The notes beneath the pieces were generated by a model. That model saw only the letters and a list, made by a program, of their open reading frames with translations, made no database searches and was not told the DNA's origin. Below, piece by piece: positions 13,401-15,803 of a stretch of 15,803 bases of DNA. The first letter of the stretch is position 1, and every line of letters starts with the position of its first letter. The position numbers and the translations under genes are program-made. This stretch comes from Clostridiales bacterium (GTDB lineage: Bacteria; Bacillota; Clostridia; Lachnospirales; CAG-274): assembly GCA_021203425.1 (NCBI GenBank), contig JAJQBF010000139.1, positions 1 through 15,803 of the forward strand, written 5' to 3'.

Positions 13401-13463
13401 TTCTTACACTCCTTTCATATTGGGAAACCGGGTACACAACGCACCCGTGTGTGTCATTTTATA

Positions 13464-13763
13464 TTACATACCCTGGAATATTTCAAGTTCCTTTGAATCT
13501 TCCGTAAGCTGAACAATAGCTTTCTTTCTTGCGGCTGTCTTACCGAAGGTATAGCCTCTTCTCTTTGTCTTTCCGTTTAAGTTCATTGTGTTTACATAAG
13601 AAACCTTAGCGCCGTCGAACATTTTTTCAACAGCCTCTTTAATCTGGCTCTTTGTAGCCTCTGTATGAACATAGAAAGCATATTTCTTGTCAGCCATATC
13701 GTTCATAGATTTTTCTGTTATGATAGGACGTAAAATAACGTCATAATATTTAATATCAGCCAT
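13464..13763 (-). CDS. rplW: 50S ribosomal protein L23 (uL23)
   Basis: L23 is at the tunnel exit and is the main docking site for trigger factor and SRP. The 99 residues contain the opening YDVILRPIITEKSMNDMADK, FYVHTEATKSQIKEAVEKMF and the conserved loop VNTMNLNGKTKRRGYTFGKT. The ATG overlaps the rplD stop by one base (TAATG); a GGAGG site lies within the rplD end. It is followed by a 63-base gap before rplB. Confidence 0.99.
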   Translation of the reverse strand: MADIKYYDVILRPIITEKSMNDMADKKYAFYVHTEATKSQIKEAVEKMFDGAKVSYVNTMNLNGKTKRRGYTFGKTAARKKAIVQLTEDSKELEIFQGM

Positions 13764-14383
13764 TATGCGTGTACCTCCTCCATCTTCTCTGCTGCTGCCT
13801 TTGTTACTACAAATGCATCATACTTGAGAATGTCATAGGGGTTAATTGTGCCGACAGATGCTGTTTTAACAGCGGGAATGTTTCTTGCTGAAAGAACTAC
13901 GTTAGCGTTGTTGTCTTCTATAACAACAAGTGCCTTTTCAGCACCGATAGCCTTAAGAACAGCTGCCATATCCTTTGTTTTGGGAGCGTCAAAGCTAAGA
14001 TCTTCAAGCACAATTACTTTATAGTCATTATATTTAGCTGTTAAAGCAGACTTAAGAGCAAGTCTCTTAACCTTTTTGTTAAGTTTGAAAGAGTAATCTC
14101 TCGGCTTGGGAGCAAATACAACGCCGCCGCCCTTCCACTGGGGTGAACGGATTGAGCCTTGTCTTGCACGGCCTGTACCCTTCTGTCTCCAAGGTTTCTT
14201 TCCGCCGCCTCTTACATCTGCTCTTGTCAGTGTACTCTGTATGCCCTGGCGGTTGTTGGCAAGCTGCTGAACTACAGCCATATGGAGAACGTGTTCATTT
14301 ATTTCAACTGCGAAGAGGCTGTCGGCAAGCTCAATCTGACCAACCTTCTCGCCCTTCATGTTTAAAACCTTTGCTAATGCCAT
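13763..14383 (-). CDS. rplD: 50S ribosomal protein L4 (uL4)
   Basis: L4 binds domain I of 23S rRNA and sends a long loop into the exit tunnel. In E. coli it also represses the S10 operon through the rpsJ leader. The 206 residues show the tunnel loop (about 44-85; GGGKKPWRQKGTGRARQGSI then SPQWKGGGVVFAPKPRDYS) within a Rossmann-like fold. ADVRGGGKKPWRQKGTGRAR is essentially invariant. The ATG follows AAGGAGG and the gap from rplC is 23 bases. It is the obvious candidate regulator for the structured rpsJ leader in this window, although that is inference. Confidence 0.99.
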   Translation of the reverse strand: MALAKVLNMKGEKVGQIELADSLFAVEINEHVLHMAVVQQLANNRQGIQSTLTRADVRGGGKKPWRQKGTGRARQGSIRSPQWKGGGVVFAPKPRDYSFKLNKKVKRLALKSALTAKYNDYKVIVLEDLSFDAPKTKDMAAVLKAIGAEKALVVIEDNNANVVLSARNIPAVKTASVGTINPYDILKYDAFVVTKAAAEKMEEVHA

Positions 14384-14406
14384 TTCATATCCTCCTTCCG
14401 TCTTAA

Positions 14407-15039
14407 TCAGTGCGCCTTTACGGCTTCTTTGATTACAACGACAGAACCCTTGCTTCCGGGAACAGCTCCCTTTACAAGAAGCAAATTCTTTTCGGCGTCA
14501 GCTCTTACAACTTCCATATTCTGAATGGTTACTGATACTGAACCCATATGTCCGGGCATCTTCTTGCCTTTTTTAACCTTACCGGGTGTAGTACCTGAGC
14601 TGAGTGAACCTAAAGCTCTGTGATATTTTGAGCCGTGAGCCATGGGACCTCTGTGCTGACCGTGACGCTTAATTGCACCCTGATAACCGTGTCCCTTTGA
14701 AGTTCCGCTTACGTCAACTCTGTCACCTACGGAGAAGATGTCGGCCTTTATCTCCGAGCCAACCTCATATTCGTCTATGGAATCAAATCTGAATTCCTTA
14801 AGAACCTTCTTAGGTGCAACGCCTGCCTTGTCAAAATGACCCTTTGCCGGCTTGTTTACGTTCTTTTCTTTAGCATCTCCGAACCCTACCTGAACTGCGT
14901 CGTAGCCGTCGGTTTCAACTGTCTTCTTCTGTGTTACCACACAAGGACCCGCCTCAAGAACTGTAACGGGGATTAATAAACCTGCCTCTGTGAAAATCTG
15001 TGTCATACCGATTTTCTTGGCAACTATTGCTTTTTTCAT
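14407..15039 (-). CDS. rplC: 50S ribosomal protein L3 (uL3)
   Basis: L3 is an assembly initiator whose extension reaches the peptidyl transferase centre. The 210 residues begin MKKAIVAKKIGMTQIFTEAG and include the signature GTSKGHGYQGAIKRHGQHRG (112-131), then the GSLSSGTTPGKVKKGKKMPG segment and HMGSVSVTIQNMEVVR. The ATG lies seven bases after AGGAGG. It is separated from rpsJ by 132 bases of structured, non-coding sequence, which is unusual for this tight operon. Confidence 0.99.
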   Translation of the reverse strand: MKKAIVAKKIGMTQIFTEAGLLIPVTVLEAGPCVVTQKKTVETDGYDAVQVGFGDAKEKNVNKPAKGHFDKAGVAPKKVLKEFRFDSIDEYEVGSEIKADIFSVGDRVDVSGTSKGHGYQGAIKRHGQHRGPMAHGSKYHRALGSLSSGTTPGKVKKGKKMPGHMGSVSVTIQNMEVVRADAEKNLLLVKGAVPGSKGSVVVIKEAVKAH

Positions 15040-15171
15040 AAAAGCACCTCCTAAAACTCTACAGCGGATTGCCCCGAAAGTTATGTCTTTAGGGTAATCA
15101 TCCTAGGTTAATATAAGGAAGCCTTATATAAACCGTTAAACTGGGAAAATTTAAATTATTTGTTCCTCACA
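15040..15171 (-). promoter_or_regulatory. Structured rpsJ-rplC gap (candidate r-protein control element)
   Basis: Two hairpins precede the rplC ribosome binding site on the minus strand. The first (15106-15134) pairs GGTTTATATAAGG with CCTTATATTAACC, twelve pairs with one T-T mismatch and a three-base loop. The second (15073-15094) pairs CCC-T-AAAG with CTTT-C-GGG around a six-base loop. No T-run follows either, so they are not terminators, and no promoter with both boxes is visible. Length and pairing suggest a protein-binding or processing element controlling rplC onward. Confidence 0.5.
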
Positions 15172-15483
15172 TTATAACATCTTTATTGTGATATCAACGC
15201 CTGCAGGAAGATCAAGACGTGTTAAAGCGTCTACTGTCTTAGCCGTAGGAGCCAAAATATCAATAAGTCTCTTGTGAGTAGAAAGCTCAAACTGCTCTCT
15301 TGAATCCTTATACTTATGAACGGCCCTGATTATTGTAACGATTTCCTTCTTTGTAGGAAGAGGTATAGGACCTGAAATCTTTGAACCTGTTTTCTTAGCT
15401 GTTTCTACTATTAAAGCAGCAGACTGGTCGATTAATTTGTGGTCATAAGCCTTAAGATTGATTCTGATTTTTTGACTTGCCAT
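15172..15483 (-). CDS. rpsJ: 30S ribosomal protein S10 (uS10)
   Basis: S10 lies in the 30S head and also serves, as NusE, in antitermination complexes with NusB. The 103 residues contain KIRINLKAYDHKLIDQSAAL (5-24), GPIPLPTKKEIVTIIRAVHK (39-58) and FELSTHKRLIDILAPTAKTV, diagnostic of the family. The ATG is 11 bases after AGGAGG, the intervening bases being mostly T. It is the first gene of the transcription unit, downstream of a strong promoter and a roughly 214-base leader. fusA/tuf, which precede rpsJ in Bacillus, are not upstream here. Confidence 0.99.
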   Translation of the reverse strand: MASQKIRINLKAYDHKLIDQSAALIVETAKKTGSKISGPIPLPTKKEIVTIIRAVHKYKDSREQFELSTHKRLIDILAPTAKTVDALTRLDLPAGVDITIKML

Positions 15484-15697
15484 AAAAAAAGTCGCCTCCT
15501 TTTCGCACTTTTTAAATTAGTACGACAAGTGGTGACTGCACATTTTACCATATTACACCCTTGCAACTCAAGAAAATTAAGGTATAAGGAAAATTGTACA
15601 GTGACCTACTCGCCCGGTTTCATTGAACAGGACATCGCTCGGCGGAAAAACCGGCTCTCAGCCGCAACCTCCGTTTCATTGCTCTTAATGTCACATC
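15484..15697 (-). promoter_or_regulatory. Structured 5' leader of rpsJ
   Basis: From the predicted start near 15697 to the ATG the leader is about 214 bases. Its 3' half folds into a long irregular hairpin (15531-15606): GGTCACTGTACA pairs with TGTGCAGTCACC (11 of 12 including one wobble), then TTTT/AAAA, CC/GG, TTATACC/GGTGTAA and CTTG/CAAG stack inward. A second hairpin (15486-15513) pairs AAAAAGT-G-CG with CG-ACTTTTT and exposes the AGGAGG in its loop. The 5' half has CGGCT/AGCCG and GACAT/ATGTC pairings and a direct repeat CAATGAAAC (15673-15681 and 15617-15625). It is most likely an autoregulatory leader, possibly for L4 by analogy to E. coli. Confidence 0.6.
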
Positions 15698-15704
15698 ACA
15701 AATC

Positions 15705-15733
15705 ATTATACACTATCCGAAAGGGAATTGCAA
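15705..15733 (-). promoter_or_regulatory. Main housekeeping promoter of the superoperon
   Basis: On the minus strand TTGCAA (15728-15733) and TATAAT (15705-15710) are separated by exactly 17 bases, a near-consensus sigma-A promoter. Transcription should begin around 15697. The sequence upstream of the -35 box is AT-rich with an A-run, compatible with an UP element, as expected for a highly expressed ribosomal-protein operon. Confidence 0.85.
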
Positions 15734-15751
15734 GCATTTTTTTATTTTGGG

Positions 15752-15760
15752 TGTGGATAA
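15752..15760 (-). promoter_or_regulatory. Perfect DnaA box
   Basis: The minus strand reads TTATCCACA, the consensus DnaA-binding 9-mer. It stands alone between the rpsJ promoter and the divergent promoter and overlaps the latter's -35 box. One chance match in a window this size is not very improbable, so function is uncertain. Confidence 0.35.
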
Positions 15761-15782
15761 ATGGCTCAGATTATGGTATAAT
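15754..15782 (+). promoter_or_regulatory. Divergent promoter pointing off the right edge
   Basis: TGGATA (15754-15759) and an extended -10, TGG-TATAAT (15775-15782), are 17 bases apart on the plus strand. Transcription would begin near 15789, which coincides with an ATG (15789-15791) followed by AGA AAA TCA AAG to the window edge. Without a ribosome binding site that ATG would be leaderless or simply not the start, so no gene is called. Confidence 0.5.
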
Positions 15783-15803
15783 ATAGCTATGAGAAAATCA
15801 AAG

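Noticed and set aside
15542..15571. Possible second rpsJ promoter (TTGAGT - 18 - TAAAAT with TG extension)
   Set aside because: Its elements are also bases of the long leader hairpin, which explains them better, and the -35 match is poor; not excluded without start-site mapping.
15761..15781. Short plus-strand frame starting ATG GCT CAG near the right edge
   Set aside because: It ends after six codons and overlaps the divergent promoter.

Overview
The window is the 3' and central body of a bacterial ribosomal-protein superoperon (S10 + spc + alpha clusters), read entirely on the minus strand from rpsJ at the right to rplQ at the left. The low-GC composition, near-perfect AGGAGG ribosome binding sites, zinc-ribbon (type Z) S14, zinc-lid adenylate kinase and a KOW-domain gene beside infA point to Bacillota, class Clostridia. 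The long insertion in L17, the basic N-terminal extension of L22 and the GC-rich dispersed repeats suggest an Oscillospirales-like gut lineage; that last step is inference.

Layout in transcription order. (1) 15484-15803: control region with a near-consensus promoter, a roughly 214-nt structured leader for rpsJ, and a divergent promoter pointing off the right edge with a perfect DnaA box. (2) S10 segment: rpsJ, a 132-nt structured gap, rplC, rplD, rplW, rplB, rpsS, rplV, rpsC, rplP, rpmC, rpsQ. (3) spc segment: rplN, rplX, rplE, rpsZ-type S14, rpsH, rplF, rplR, rpsE, rpmD, rplO, secY. (4) A 207-bp MITE-like repeat in the secY-adk gap. (5) adk, a KOW-domain gene, infA, rpmJ; map, usually next to adk here, is missing. 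(6) alpha segment: a 142-nt structured gap, then rpsM, rpsK, rpsD, rpoA, rplQ, closed by an intrinsic terminator at 61-91. Two short genes, rpmJ (37 aa) and rpmD (58 aa), were found by reading the gaps.

The genes supply 23 ribosomal proteins of both subunits plus L36, L30 and the others listed, the SecY translocon channel, initiation factor IF1, adenylate kinase and the RNA polymerase alpha subunit, so ribosome synthesis, export capacity and transcription are tied to one transcription unit. Short gaps and stop/start overlaps (rplD/rplW, rpsC/rplP, rplP/rpmC, rplO/secY) imply translational coupling. I see no canonical terminator between rpsJ and rplQ.

The gene content is conventional. The points worth attention are the RNA structures placed at the classical operon boundaries (before rpsJ, between rpsQ and rplN, before rpsM) and in three other gaps, the repeat insertion after secY, the loss of map, and non-AUG starts on six genes, including TTG for infA and rpsE. 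I found no CRISPR array, tRNA, rRNA, transposase or previously undescribed multi-gene system.
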